Positions 20,836 to 33,494 are shown, counted from the first letter of the stretch. The stretch is 46,910 nt of DNA from Euprymna scolopes (GCA_024364805.1 CM044502.1:116790976-116837885); one strand, 5' to 3'. Numbers and translations: made by a program. Notes: generated from the sequence alone by a model not told the origin.

Positions 20836-23800
20836 AACCCTTTCTGGATAAATGCCTGACCAGGATGATGTTTCTGTTTTTGGGGTGCCATCTTAAAAAG
20901 AAGACATACGAACTGCGTATCACTTGTTAAGTAACTTTTCATAGCAGAAAATTATAAACGTCATTATTAGCACAGAATTACAAAATAGACATGTAAATAA
21001 TATAAAGCAAAATTAATTTACATTTATCTCCAATTCAAAGACTGTTATTCCGAATGTAAAAATACAGTTTTAATGCACCTGTTTCATAGAGCATTCAAAT
21101 AGCCGACCTATAGTGGTGCTATATGATTCATGTATATATGAAAACGCTTATTGTCGACAACATTGTGCTCTACTCGTTCGTGCAGTAAAACAAAAGTAAA
21201 ACATTATCTGAATAACAATTAGAAATTGTACAAACAGGAATCTTAAATATATAGACAAATAAGCATAAATAATGACTTCTTTAGCATTAATCATGTAACT
21301 TAACTCTTAACGGTTTTTTTATCTAAAACTCAATGAAAATTAGATTTAAAATAAAAAAATAATAAATATTTGTCTTCTTTCTTACTCATGATTTACACTG
21401 TAATCGTCACAGTCCGTTCGTTCTCTATCTCTCAACTGTCCAAAAACAAAAGCAAAAAAACTCCTCAGTGCTTTCCCATTCGTCATTTTCATAGCCGAAT
21501 TGTCCTCATATGCAAATTAATTCCATGTGTATATTGATAAGATATCTACAGACGAAAATTTTTCTTTTCTCTTTCTTACCTTGATTCCGTCACCCAAGAT
21601 AGGCAAAGGCTCCGTCCTTTGTGCAAGTCACGTTTTGCATTATTACTAAGAACGATTTGATTTTTATGAACGTATTGTAAGATTTGTGAAGGGTTATATG
21701 GGTGAGTTCTTTTGTTTATATCTTTTAGACGTTTTGTTAAGAATTTAGTTCCCTGCTACATGAATGAATTTGAAGAAAACTTTCTAAAAATAAGCGCATG
21801 GAGGAAAATGTCCATTTCTATTATTGAAATAGAATTATGACACCCATTTTAACACAGTTGGTGGGATCAATCAAGCCTTTACCTTAGATAGAGGGAAATG
21901 AAAATTATTTTTGTGAAAATAAAAAAAAACAAATAAGCATACTACATTATATATAACCTATATCCGGGAGGAAAAAATACTTGCACCTGTTTTGTTTTTA
22001 TATTTAATACACACATCTGGCGTCAAAATGTCTACCAGCTTATTTTAATTTATCTGGCAAAAATACTAACATTGTACAGAATACAGTGAACATCAATTTA
22101 TTTATCGTAAACGGAGTTAAACGATCGCTCACATCAACCGAAAAGCAATTGTCTAACATCTGCATCTAGAAATTTTTAATCAGAAATTGTTAGTGTCCTA
22201 CTGCGAATATTTCATTACGAAATTCTTCACTGAATTTGCCTTGGTTAACCGACAAATAATTAAAGAAGGACCTTGTTAAATAAATTGCTTATGTACACAA
22301 TATTTAGTGAAATGTTAAATACATTAAATACATATGACAAGAAATAAAAAAAACAGAATATCTAATGAACTCAGAAGAAGACTTTTTAGTTATAATTTAA
22401 TTTGGTGTGAGCGAGTGACGTCAATTTTCAAATGAATGTAAGAAATAGTCTTGGATTAAAACGCTTTACAACGTTGCATTGGATTTTACTCAGATTAACA
22501 CAAATTTTGATTGATTGGTAATTTAATTTCGTCAGAATCTTTACTATATCAAATCTTATCAAATCTTATCCGAAAAGTTTTATGAAAAATCCAAAAGATT
22601 CTAAGCTTTTCAGAAGTATCACATTTCTATTCAAGCAGATTGATTATTTGATAAAATAACAATTAGTTGATAACTATTAACACAAAACATAGAAAGTCAT
22701 ACTTCAAAAAGCTAGCAAAAAACCTTTATAAAAAATTAGACTTCATTCATCAACATAGTCTTTTTCTATGGTGAACGCTGATTCTCACACTTCATTAACA
22801 ATTAGATGCTTTTTTGTATGAAGAGCTGTTGCTCCCCTTGAAATACTCTTACCTTTTTGGTATTTCTTCCTTAAAACCAAATCTCTTTTCATAGCATTTG
22901 TGACCTTTAGACGTGTGCTTACACGCCCTTGACCCCTTGATCGCAGCCCAGTTATGATCTGCACTCTGGTCGGTACAGTTATGATATGTCGACTGGGCAA
23001 CCAGGTCTGCCAACCGTTAGTACGTCGCGTCACCCAGTGAGTTCTTCGTTAAGAGCTACGTTTAAAGCTAACATATCACCTATTACCCATTGTTTCCGAT
23101 AAAGTAGAGTCTTTGTAACTAAGCAACGTATTGTATTGCTTGAACTATATTTTTTCTATCAGAAAGCAACAATTTCATAACACAGATAACTTTTCAAAAT
23201 TAACAACAGTAGCTTAACCGTAATTTTAAAACTAATTGTCAAATTTTTCTAAAATAATGAAATGTCTTGTTAGAATATTAGTACTTTTACAAATCATGTG
23301 TTTTAGTAGCGCCTGAGACATACTGAATGATATGTTGTTTCTGACTTTCATGACATGTAGAAGATTATTAGTATTATTAAACCTATTGCTTAATGAATAA
23401 TTGCACTCACATAGTTTCTAGAATATTCAGAATATAGCAAAATAGTTGGCTGAATGAAATATGAGTAAAATGTCAATCACGTTTTCTTTGGAAATCTAAT
23501 TTGGGAGGAGCAAGTTAGTCGGTTGAAATGTAAGAATTGTTTTAAAGATCGAATGAGAGTATACTTTTTGGAAACATGCACAATGATTAAGCCTAACTGG
23601 ATGACCTGGATGAAAATAAAAAGGTTTTTGTTATTAAACTATTATGTCTGAATGTCGAAATAAATGGACTTTATTCTATCATAGAGGCAGATGTATTTTA
23701 AAAACATATTACTCCGTACTTTTCTCGACGTTAATGTAAAATGATACATACTGCAAAAATCTTTCATTCCGCAATGCCATTGAACTAATACCTCGAGTAA

Positions 23801-24840
23801 AGTAACTGTTCGACTACCAATAACTATGGTTGTACAGCAACGAGAATAATGATAGATTCACACTGAAGAGAAAATATGCTTTCGATTTCTAAATTTTGTG
23901 CGATGGAGCTTTGTTGAAAGATATGACCAAAATGACAGACAAAATAATAAGACCATATGATAATCCTAGTTTTCATTTCCAAGACCGACACCTAGTGAGG
24001 TAAGCATCTTTATTAATACCTCTTTTGGTGATGTTATTTGTAGAGTAAAATGTAATTGGGCGTTGAAATCATTTTGTAAAGTAATGAAGCAATTGCCGAA
24101 AAATGATCATATTTTGGGTTGATTTTGTAAGTATTTGTTTTAATTCAAAATACTAAATTTAAAATTAAAATTAATAAATGCATTTAAAATTATAAATTTG
24201 AATTAGATATTACAGTTACATTTTCTTAATCAGCGAAATTTTCCTTTGTTGCTGCACGTGAGTGAGGCGAAGATTACCTGTGTTTTGGAATTCAATGAAG
24301 TACGCGTTGATGAAATGTGAATATAATATTGTAAGATTTCCAAAAATATACGAAAGGTGATTTTGAATTCGTAAAAGCTTGTAGAAAAAATGCTATTAAA
24401 TGAAATTTTACTACTTTACATCAAGCGGCTTCATGACTTGTTTGGCGCATTTTTCATGAAAGCATAAAGAGTAAAACATCTGAAGAGCTAGCAAATTAAT
24501 TTTGTGATGTGACAATGAAAATGCCATTAATGTAGGCACTAAGTAGAGGACAGACGTTTGAGTATCATCCTTTCGCAGTATATAATGTGTGAGAAATAGT
24601 GCCACATCGGGTAAACTCATAGTTAAAATTTGATGTATTTTTTCAAGTTGTCAATAGTAAGCGAAGGATAAATGCGCCCAGAAATATAAGTAGAATTCCT
24701 CAAGGTTCTCGCCCTATAAAAAATGTCAGTATTATATTTCCGTTTGATGAAAACCGTTTCCTTTTGTTGTTGCAGACCATCTACTAGTTGGATAGTTGTG
24801 TACAAATTCCAAGAAAGATAGGGGCCTTCTATCATGTTTT
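20836..24840. other. 4 kb without recognised features
   Basis: Uniformly AT-rich and free of long microsatellites, with only chance ORFs. A slightly GC-richer patch at 22785-23040 (minus-strand ORF of 82 codons, rich in Arg, Lys and Thr) is the only compositional break. I recognise nothing in it. If host regulatory sequence exists in this window, this quiet block is where I would expect it, but I see no direct evidence. Confidence 0.5.
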
Positions 24841-25390
24841 AAAGTGACACAATCTTGCAACGAGCGAGACCGGAAATCCGCCGTTCTACGACTCATTAAA
24901 GTTATGGGAACGGGACCATTTCCAACACCTTAAATATGCAAATCTGGACGGTTCTACGCTTGAGAGCACAGCGCAACTTATTGAACGACCACGTTTATGG
25001 TATTTAGTGTGATTTCAAGTGGGAACCACATCATTCCACCTCACATCTTTTAATTCGGCTTGATAATCAACACCAAAATGTACCTGGATGTTCTTAAGAG
25101 TATAGCGAGTCCCTGGTACAATCAGATGGCCGATGGCAGACCCTGCGCGTTGCAGCAGAATTCTGCCTCGGTCCATAAGTCCAAAGAGACCCAGGTTTGT
25201 CTTTAGAAGTAGTTCTACAACTTTGTACTCTCATTGACCCCCTTTCTCCCTCGATCTGAACCCGCTGGACTACTTCGTTCGGTCATACGTCGAGAACATC
25301 AACAACATGACCTCTCATGATACAAAAGCTAACCTGATCACCGCCATTCGCCGAGCTCCTGGTGGCGCTTGTAAAAAAGCATACTTCCAA
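24841..25390 (+). mobile_element. maT-like mariner (DD37D type) remnant
   Basis: The 3' half of a transposase related to the maT/DD37D group is visible across frames. The block QQNSASVHKSKETQV matches the family QQDSAPAHKSKETQ, so the second catalytic Asp is Asn here. The block PPFSLDLNPLDYFVRSYVEN contains the third Asp, followed by NINNMTSHDTKANLITAIRR. Several stops and at least one indel separate the blocks. No terminal repeats were identified. Confidence 0.8.
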
Positions 25391-26454
25391 CGCTTTTATT
25401 TATCGGTAAACATTTTAAAATATTAAAAATCCACGAAAAACCGATTTACTTTGTTGAAAATATGTAAGAATTCACGAAGATACTGACTTACTTTGTCACG
25501 GACGCGCATATGGCAGCTGTATGCAAATGACTGAGCCGTGTGAAGTGATGTCATGGCAAGAAAGGAAAGAAAACTATTATGAAAAGAATCGTTTAATAAA
25601 ACTAGGTTTGTAAAAGTGAAACAACACATTTTAATTTAATTGTCTTCCTTTAACTGTATTTAAACAAAGTACGATAACATATTGCGAAAGGGAAAGCTGA
25701 TATTAAAATTATATAAGATTAATAAAAAAATGGTTAAATGACAATAACAAATTATAATTAATGTAATAATAAATTTAATTGAAATAGTTATAAAACTGAA
25801 TTAGATACGGATATAAAAGTAAAATAAAATCAACAATTGGTTTAACTGGAAATAGAATATATATATTTTGTATGTAGCTTCGAAAATTAAGTAAATATAT
25901 AGAAATATGTTAAATATATTACAATTATTAATATTATTTAAGAAGATATATTTAGATTAATTATAAATAATGAATTTATATAATGCTAAGTAGAATATTT
26001 TAGTAGTGTATATCAAAATGAATACAATTTATTAATACGAACATTTAAATTTTAATGACTTTTCTTGAAAATTCAAAATGGCGTAATAAAAGATAAAATT
26101 AAAAGTAATTGCAGCTTCTCTTTCAATTTTCGGATTTAATAATCATACCCAAAAACATTGTATTTTCATTTGGTGGATTAATATTTGCTACTGCTTTTGA
26201 TGAGTTAAGGGCAATGCAGATCCAATGATTGATGTACACAGTAAGTGAATGATTTTGAGCTACGAAACAATTGCTGTCAAGAAGAGTGAATGTCAACGTA
26301 ATTAAATTAATATATTGGAAGATGGTCAACATCATAAAATTTGGACTATAGACTTTTGTCATTTGTTTGTTATATGATCTGTAATTACATTGAGATTCAT
26401 AAATTAAGGATCAGTATATAAAAAAAGTGAAATATAATTGCAAAACTCATATTT
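25391..26454. other. no gene seen; very AT-rich
   Basis: The segment 25640-26100 is among the most AT-rich non-microsatellite DNA in the window. No ORF or element is identified. Confidence 0.55.
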
Positions 26455-26466
26455 CCACACACGCAC

Positions 26467-26535
<69 letters not shown>

Positions 26536-26580
26536 CGTGTGTGCGTGAGGAAGGGAGAGAGAGACGGAGAGAGAAAAAGT
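26455..26580. repeat. (CA)n-(TA)n-(GT)n then GA-rich microsatellite
   Basis: The order CA, TA, GT makes the array a palindrome that could fold back on itself. A purine-rich GAGA stretch follows. Confidence 0.9.
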
Positions 26581-26867
26581 CAAAGGATCAGAGAGGTAGA
26601 GGCGTTACATACTAAAACTACAAAAGTATATTTTGATTGCATTTTAAAAAGCCAACTAATAGAAACCCCAAACTCGATGTTCGCAATCTGATTTCTTAAT
26701 TTAGCAACGTATACATCTATTTACTAATCTTGTAAACTTAGTAAATTTCCATTTCCTGTGCAAAATGACAGAAAAAAGTTCGTGGCTTCTTTTAAAAGGC
26801 GTCGAGAACGTTTGTTCTCTATTGACTATGTTAATATATAAATATTAAATTTAGTTGTATTATATTA

Positions 26868-27075
26868 ATTCTCAATTCGAAGTTGATTATTTCTAATTTT
26901 GAAGTTCACTAATCTATTTTGAAGTTGATTATTTCCCATTTTGAAGTTGTTTTCCAATTTGATTTTCATTAATCTATTTTGAAGTTGATTGATCCATTTT
27001 GAAGTTGATTACTTTTTTAATTGAAAATAAGTCAATTTTGAAGTTGATTATTATCATTTTGAACTTGAAAGTGTA
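26868..27075 (+). repeat. irregular minisatellite, unit TTTTGAAGTTGATTA
   Basis: About nine units sharing the core ttttgaagttgatta and separated by short AT words (average period roughly 21 bp). Several units lose the last few bases or change GAAG to GATT. On the minus strand the unit encodes repeats of INFKM, which explains the ORF there. Confidence 0.85.
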
Positions 27076-27797
27076 TAGATAACTTCGGTGTGTCATCTGT
27101 GCGCTTGTTAATCGGAACCACGGTGGAAGTCGTCTATTGAAGAGGCATACCACCAGATGCAAACGACAGGTTAAACAAATGAGTTAGTGGCTTCGATAAT
27201 GAGCATCCATATTGAGCAAAATATTGGAAATATTATCCGGTCCCATACTCTTTTCCGTCAAAAGTTTCTTCAGTTTCGCAAAAACAATATCTGTCATATA
27301 CCGAATATCAGTAAGTAAGGGCGCATCTGTTGACGTTACCGTTGCGACGATCAACAATCTGGTGATGATAACTGTCCGTCTTGATGTGCTTTATTTGAGA
27401 AGAGAGCTATTTTCGTGCGTTTTGAAACAGTTGTTTATCTTACTCAGAACCGTGCAATTAATATTGAGCCCAGGTAGGTTTCTTAATCCGAGGCAAGCGT
27501 CGAAATGCTGCTGTTATAAATAGCGACAAATCATTATGCGATATTGCAGCATGTTTATGCACATAAGCGGATATTATCAATCATTGATATTTCTTTTTGC
27601 TTAAGAACTCTGAGCAAGTAAAAAAAATGCAAAATGCAACGGGCTTTGTGTTTGAATAAGTCATAAACATGTTACTGATGCATATTTTATGATTGCTTTT
27701 GAGATATCTATCTGAAACAATTTGTTAAAAAAACTCTCCTTAAGGACCTAACATGTTCTTAAACGTCACTCTGTGTCAAAATGCGTAATTGATGTAA
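27076..27797. other. no gene seen
   Basis: An open frame of 103 codons at 27212-27523 (VSKGASVDVTVATINNLVMI) has no recognised content. The block 27080-27200 is GC-richer. This might be the decayed 5' end of the hAT-like element beginning near 27798, but I cannot show it. Confidence 0.4.
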
Positions 27798-29358
27798 TAC
27801 TTTAATTTTTAAGCATAGAGAAAGTGTTGCAACTGTATTTGATGAAAGTAATCATGACAATTGTGGGATTTTTTTAGAGGCAATAAAGCTTCTTGCAGAA
27901 TGTAATCGACACCTGGAAGAATATTTGAAAAATGTAATCGTGAATAAAATAAAAAATATATCATTTCGCACATGGGAAAACGAAATTGTTATAGAGGTGA
28001 AAAATGCAGACATGTTTTCAGTACAAATTGACTTGGACAGACTATGGATACCCACGAAGGGTTGCTTGCGGGGGAATTTTTTGTGGCAGGAGGTGCGCAA
28101 TCTCCAACCACACCTCTTCTGAGACGACATTGTTAAATGCCAGTGGCAAGTGAAATGCACGACGACTGGAAACAAATGCCGAGATAAGCGAAGAGCACAT
28201 ACAGCTCCTAGAATTCCCAAATGGTCACCCATCTGATACTAACCAGCCTCAACGTTGCTTAACTTCGGTGATCTGATGAGAACCGGTGTGTCAACGCGAT
28301 TATACTAAATTAACTTAACCCAAACTATTTCTGCTCATGAACAGTGTACCATTATCTTTAGATATGTTGCTGGAGGCAGATCTATAGAAAAACTTGTTCG
28401 CTTGGTATATGTGGATAATTACATTGCAAAACTCGCGCACATCATGTTACAAAATTCACTTGCAGAGAAAGGTCTTATACTGGATTTGTGTATTGGAGAT
28501 TTATTTGATAGAGTAGCTAATATCACGCAAGCTCGACGCATGACCATCAACGCCACTAAAAATGTTGGAAAAGATTTCGGTGGTATTTTTGAAACAGAGT
28601 ATAAATTTATTGTTTATACAAATTTTAAATTAGAATAGTTGAACATTATTGTCCCTAAGAACGTCTCGGTTTACACTATAAATTATCGCAAACGATAAGA
28701 GAAATGCTGAGGTGTCATGCAATAATGCAGAAATAAACGCTATGCTGACCAGCATGCAAGTAGATTCTTATCGCTATAAGCAAATTTGTTGCTTTGACCC
28801 AAACAGGTTTTCTGAGATCTTGGCATGTCCAGAAAACGTGGAGCTAGGTTTGATTGCTAATGCAGTATTAGACATTGACATAAGGATATTTACAGTGAAA
28901 CTACAGGGTGAACTGATTTCAGAATTAAGTTACAAAGATCAAAGAAGGCACTGCTAGATAATATGAATGACAATGAAAATGATTCAGACAGCTTGGATTC
29001 AGAGGGGGATATATATGTGAATCATCTGGCAAGAAAACAGGTAAAAAGTTTTTTTTGATGTGGTTGCGTGTTGTTTTCAGAGTACAGACTGTGTGCAGCT
29101 GTATGGAATTTTATATGCACTACATAAATTCACTGTAAGATTGTCACATGACACAGAATCACATGAAAGATGTTTTCCTCTTAACTAAGACCCTTGAAAA
29201 GAATCCTGCGATCTCCACTCACGCAGATTAACTTGGAGTCACTTATACTAATTGCTATTGAAAATGACATTGTAATGAAAATCAAATCAAGCAAAAACAA
29301 AATTATTGCTAAAATTGCAGAATCCTTTGCTGAAATGTGTACAATGTTGTTACTGTAA
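27798..29358 (+). mobile_element. hAT / ZMYM1-like transposase fossil, split by a SINE
   Basis: Reading across frames gives a protein of the ZMYM1/DUF4371-hAT type. The blocks in order are HRESVATVFDESNHDNCGIF, LEAIKLLAECNRHLEEYLKN, NADMFSVQIDLD, then a 5S-SINE insertion at 28044-28306. They continue with ISAHEQCTIIFRYVAGG, LVYVDNYI, LDLCIGDLFDRVANI (family: CIGDSTDGAANMQG), SYRYKQICCFDPNRFSEIL and the C-terminal hAT dimerisation end NLESLILIAIENDIVMKI ending in a TAA at 29356-29358. The usual TDGAANM motif has decayed, and several stops and frameshifts are present. Whether it was a transposon or a domesticated gene copy is not resolvable here, but decay favours a dead transposon. Confidence 0.85.
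28044..28306 (-). mobile_element. 5S rRNA-derived SINE (copy C) inserted in the hAT fossil
   Basis: On the minus strand: gcgttgacacaccggttctc, gatcaccgaagttaagcaac, aggctggttagtatcagatg and ggtgaccatttgggaattct follow 5S. The body is shared with copy A (cgcttatctcggcatttgtt, gaggtgtggttggagattgc) and so is the tail (ttcccccgcaagcaaccctt). The element interrupts the hAT coding sequence between QIDLD and ISAHEQ and is bracketed by aaattgacttggacagact (28025-28043) and aaattaacttaacccaaact (28307-28326), a diverged target-site duplication. The head is better preserved than in copy A, and about 120 bases of the copy A body are missing. Confidence 0.9.
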
Positions 29359-29387
29359 TTTGTTAATATTAATATTTCTATTACTAT

Positions 29388-29805
29388 TTCATCCCAAATA
29401 AAGCACAAGGCCACTTGGATGTAGGATACTATTTAGAACATAATTTGAATGTAGGGAGTTATGCATTAAGATGTCTGTCTATATTACATTTGAACTTCTG
29501 CATGTGAGTACAGTCAGGAAAACAGGAACATGTGAACGCAGGATGAAATTCCAAGTCTAGCATTTTGAAGGAAACAAATATTACAGTAGAAGGCTATCTG
29601 GCATCTAAGGATCTCTACAATATTGGGGTGGGATGGTGCTGCTTGTCGAGTTTGTCAGGGGTATTTACGTGAAACGGATACAAGGGCACCTTCCATTAAA
29701 ATAGTTGTAAAATTACCACAGGAATGTAACAGTCGTCGAATGGTACAGCGATTAGAGTTTGGTTGATGGAGCGGGACCTATAAGGTTGGCGATTATTTTT
29801 ATTTT
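29388..29805 (-). mobile_element. Jockey/CR1-like LINE, 3' end (copy 2)
   Basis: Similar on the minus strand to 10245-10670. It shares the 3' UTR block (catcccaaataaagcacaag against caccccaaacaaggcacagt), the gaacttctgcatg word, the tgcttgtcg.gtttgtc..gtatttacg block and the end gacctataaggttggc. It is shorter and more diverged than copies 1 and 3. It starts 30 bases after the end of the hAT fossil. No ORF remains. Confidence 0.8.
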
Positions 29806-30678
29806 AGACTTTTGCGTTAGTATAGTTGTAAAGCCTACTACTGTTAAAATGTGTTAAAATGTGTTAAAATGTAAAAACTATTTTATGTTCACTCATTCCA
29901 ATATCTGGTTTTAATATATATCATTATAAGTGATATAATTTGTACATTGCTTACACAATTCGCAGTAATTAAATGCAAATTTTGTTTGACATTACATTGT
30001 TTGTTGTTGCTATCAGCCTGTATCTATGAACATATGCATAAGTTTAAAGTTTTCAAATCTCTTTATGCATATAAACACACCTATTTATTAACCGAAAGAT
30101 TTTACTTAGGCATGTCAATATGCACAGTTCACCTAATGCATAACCTGTACATGTGGTATTAAACTACAAAAATGGAGGAAGAGAGTCTTTTTATATTTTC
30201 TGTCCGAGTAACTATATTACTCCTAATCCACCCCTACATGTGTATAAATGTTGTTCTCATTCTTTCTAAAAACAAACGTACGCAGAGAGACGTTTTATTT
30301 TATTATGCATGCATACTTAGATTTAGTTCACAGTGAGATATCTTGAAACTTACAATAACAAAGCGCACAGGGAGTCCTAAGCGGAACGAAATGCATTCAT
30401 TCCCGGGGCGACATGCATGAAGAGGCGCAATTTTCATTTGGCAACGATGACAGGCGGGGGTCATGCGATTAGGGACAGAAATATGTAGATCTTTAAAGGT
30501 GAAATGGTCGACTGTAATTAAATCTTTCGCCTATTTATCTATTGTTCTTTCTATCTATCTTTTTAATTCCCCTCCTCTCTCTCTATGCATATATTTTTCA
30601 GAAATCTTGGCATTTCCACAAAACGTATCTATATCTTCCAGCACAAGGAAACATTTATCATAAAAAATAATAAAACAA

Positions 30679-30679
<1 letters not shown>
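29806..30679. other. no gene seen
   Basis: AT-rich spacer. A triple gttaaaat gt-type repeat (tgttaaaa) lies at about 29845-29872. No element or credible ORF was found; the ORFs at 29947-30162 and 30463-30663 are unrecognised. Confidence 0.5.
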
Positions 30680-30732
<53 letters not shown>

Positions 30733-30740
30733 ATATATAT
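30680..30740. repeat. (ATCT)n then TA microsatellite
   Basis: About 13 ATCT units followed by a short TA run and a T tract. Confidence 0.95.
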
Positions 30741-30937
30741 ATATTTTTTTTTTCTACAACCTGCAATCATTTTAACCTAAAACAAACCAATGTTTTTTTT
30801 TCTTTTTTTCTTAAATATAATACTTCGTTTGCTATATTAACGTTTTTACACTCTTTTGTGCATAAAGAAAAAATTATGTAAGCACGAACTGGGAGGTTTT
30901 ATAGAACGGCGAGCAAGAGATTATGAAAGCAAACATA

Positions 30938-30939
<2 letters not shown>

Positions 30940-30980
<41 letters not shown>

Positions 30981-30986
30981 ATATAT
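30940..30986. repeat. (TA)n microsatellite
   Basis: TA array just outside the left arm of the inverted-repeat element that starts at 31018. Confidence 0.9.
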
Positions 30987-31017
30987 GAGAATAATGGAAA
31001 TAGTATTCCGATGAAAT

Positions 31018-32132
31018 AGAGAAATAAAAAGGAACAAACCTAGAATGTGTTCATCAACGTTTCGTTTTTATTTCGAGACATGCTCTGGATAAATGCAATT
31101 AAGAAAACAAAACCACCAGTACAAATATTTGGAAATTTTCTTGCGACAAGTGTGATGCTGTTCCATTTCAGCATATATACATTTCTACTCTCACCATAAT
31201 AACAAAATAAAAACAGGTATGAATATTCGTTTATTCGTACGGAGATTCAGACTTTGTATGTTACCTACACACACCAATAATACAATAATTTGCAACAAAA
31301 GAGGAATTCCAATCATACAAACCACATGACAAACTATAAGACAAATATTAAAAACAACAAAACATTTCCCAAACAAACCAGTTTCCAATGCAGGCATGCA
31401 CACTGTTCCTTGCCAAAAATTTCCATTATAGACATGTAAATTTGAAAAAAGTCTCAATTAACATAAAAAATATACAAATTAGCCATTCTCTAAATGAATT
31501 ATTCTCTTATTCATTGCAGCATATTCATGCCTTTGACTTCAAACAAGGGAAAGCAGTTAAATTTATTTCAAATTAATCGTGCCGGAGACTTTTGTATCAG
31601 CGCTTATCGCAAATCCAAGCACAATTAAACAACGGGGAGGTTCCTATAATGTAGCACCATTAATATGTAAACTTCTATTAAAAGAAAATAATTTAATTGT
31701 AGACACAGGGAACTCCTGTCACATCATAGAAACACCTCTTCCAACAATTAATACATATAATTCATTCAATAAATTACATAACAAAAGCACACCCATTTCA
31801 TTTCAGTTACACACCTATATTTGAATTTTAACAGACATATTTTTTCCAGAAAGCATATTAACTATGTCATATCTTTTAAGAATATATTAACGGCTATCTG
31901 ACGTTATTAACATTCTCCCTCTCTTTAATAACGCAACCTCCCCGTTGTTTTAATTTCCAACGTTTTTTTTTTCGTTGCTAAAATGGAACAGTGACATCAT
32001 TTTCACAAGAAAATTTTCAAATATTTGTACTGGTATTTTTGTTTTCTTAATTTCATTCATCCAGAGGAAGTCTCGAAATAAAGACGAAACGTTGAGGAAC
32101 ACATAACATGGTTGGTTTCTTTTTTATTTCTC
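31018..32132. mobile_element. element with 155-bp terminal inverted arms, family uncertain
   Basis: The left arm (31018-31173) and right arm (31978-32132) are inverted copies at roughly 85 percent identity. Shared blocks include agagaaataaaaa, caacgtttcg, tatttcgaga, ctctggat, aattaagaaaacaaaa, ccagtacaaatattt, aaattttctt and ctgttccatt. A second inverted pair lies inside: acaacggggaggtt at about 31630-31645 and aacctccccgttgtttt at about 31935-31952. The interior has no recognised protein. The arms carry the cgaaacgttga word common in 3' or terminal regions of Penelope-like and related retroelements, so a Penelope-like or foldback element is possible. Both arms abut microsatellite, TA on the left and CT on the right. 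Confidence 0.65.
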
Positions 32133-32274
32133 TCTCTCTCTCTCTCTCTAACTCTCCCTCTTTATATATATATATATAGTTATGTGATCATAAACTTTTT
32201 GTCTATTTCGAAACTTTCGATATAATAATCTCTCTTTCCCCCTCTCTCTCTTTCTCTCTCCCCCCCTCTCTCTT

Positions 32275-32307
<33 letters not shown>

Positions 32308-32310
32308 TGC
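32133..32310. repeat. (CT)n and (TA)n microsatellites
   Basis: Two CT-rich runs (about 32131-32156 and 32230-32292) with TA runs after each. Confidence 0.9.
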
Positions 32311-32543
32311 TGTTAATTTGTCCACACTTAAACCCTACCATCTGTATAACTATTCGCTCATGGCGAGGCGACTGTATAGTTACAATAAAAAATGTGTAAT
32401 ATAAGCAGCCATTTTGTTGCTCAGATCTATACATAATATCCCTGCAATTATGTCCCAGATATTAGCACCATAAATCAAAGTGGCACCGAGCCTTGCTTGG
32501 GGAGAATAGACAAAAACAAAAACAAAAAAAAACTTTTTCCTCG

Positions 32544-32715
32544 TAAAAAAATACGGTAATTTCACCTAACAATTTACGCTTTATATACATTCATCTTTTA
32601 TTATAAATATAATAAAACATGTTTCCACTAGAAAAATACGTCCACTATTTTTCAGGAAAAAATACTGTACTTACACTTAATAATTTACCATTAAATATAA
32701 AACATTCATGTTTTC
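32544..32715 (+). repeat. imperfect direct repeat, period about 113 bp
   Basis: aaaaaatacggtaatttcac, caatttacgctttatat and cattcatctttt at about 32545-32602 recur as aaaaaatactgtacttacac, aatttaccattaaatat and cattcatgttttc at about 32658-32716. This is a diverged duplication. Confidence 0.6.
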
Positions 32716-32716
32716 C

Positions 32717-33494
32717 TGCTTAATCGAACCAAATAAAATAGAAAATCTTAAGTAATGAACCACGTAAACACTTGATTAAATAAAATTGTATCGTACTTAT
32801 CGACCATATTTTCGACTTGGCCGGGTGTAACTGCATAACTGCCGGGTATTCTTAAAATAAAGTAACCAACGTAGTTTAAACTACTCCAGCATACAAATTC
32901 AACAATCGATAGAACAGAAACGAACGCACGCGCTGGTTCCATTATTTATTTTTCGATTTCAGAGCGTTTTTTTCAATCATTACACATCCCATTTTCTTTT
33001 TAGTTTTCGTTTTCGTTTTTTTAGGGGTCGTTTCTTCTATTAGGTTTTTTTAATATTTTTATTATTTGCTATTACTGTGGATGATTCGTTTTTAGTAGTT
33101 TTTATCATTTGTTTTTGTTTACTATATTTGCTTTTTGTTTACTTCTCTTTTCAGGATTCTTATCGACACTGCTCAGACATTAACTTTTTTAGGATTTTTT
33201 TATTTTAGCCCCACCAACAAAATTTCCGATAAAATGATGACTTTTATAAGTTTTAGACTGAATAAGAAAATATCCTTTAACTTTGGCGGACACAAGTAGT
33301 TTTCGAGATATAATGATATGCATTATGCACTGTAATACAGTGTTGTACACACACGCGATAAGCAAATCTACTTCTCTCCGCCCGACACTGCCCCCCCCCA
33401 ATTTTTTGGTAAGGTCTTTGAGGATAGTTATGCTGATAACGAACATCAAGGTTAAATTTGAGGCAAATACTTTGATAATCCACCCTCATAAAAT
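32717..33494. other. no gene seen
   Basis: AT-rich with T tracts and a run of nine C at about 33391-33399. Opposing ORFs around 33189-33537 are not recognised. Confidence 0.5.

Noticed and set aside
22785-23033. Arg/Lys-rich 82-codon ORF
   Set aside because: No domain, no start context or transcription signals; retained only as a GC-richer patch.
26455-27075. CRISPR-like array
   Set aside because: Repeat units are short, irregular and without unique spacers of constant length; the genome is eukaryotic. No CRISPR array is present anywhere in the window.
27212-27523. 103-codon ORF upstream of the hAT fossil as its N-terminus
   Set aside because: It shows no BED or TTF zinc-finger residues and no similarity I can see to hAT/ZMYM proteins.
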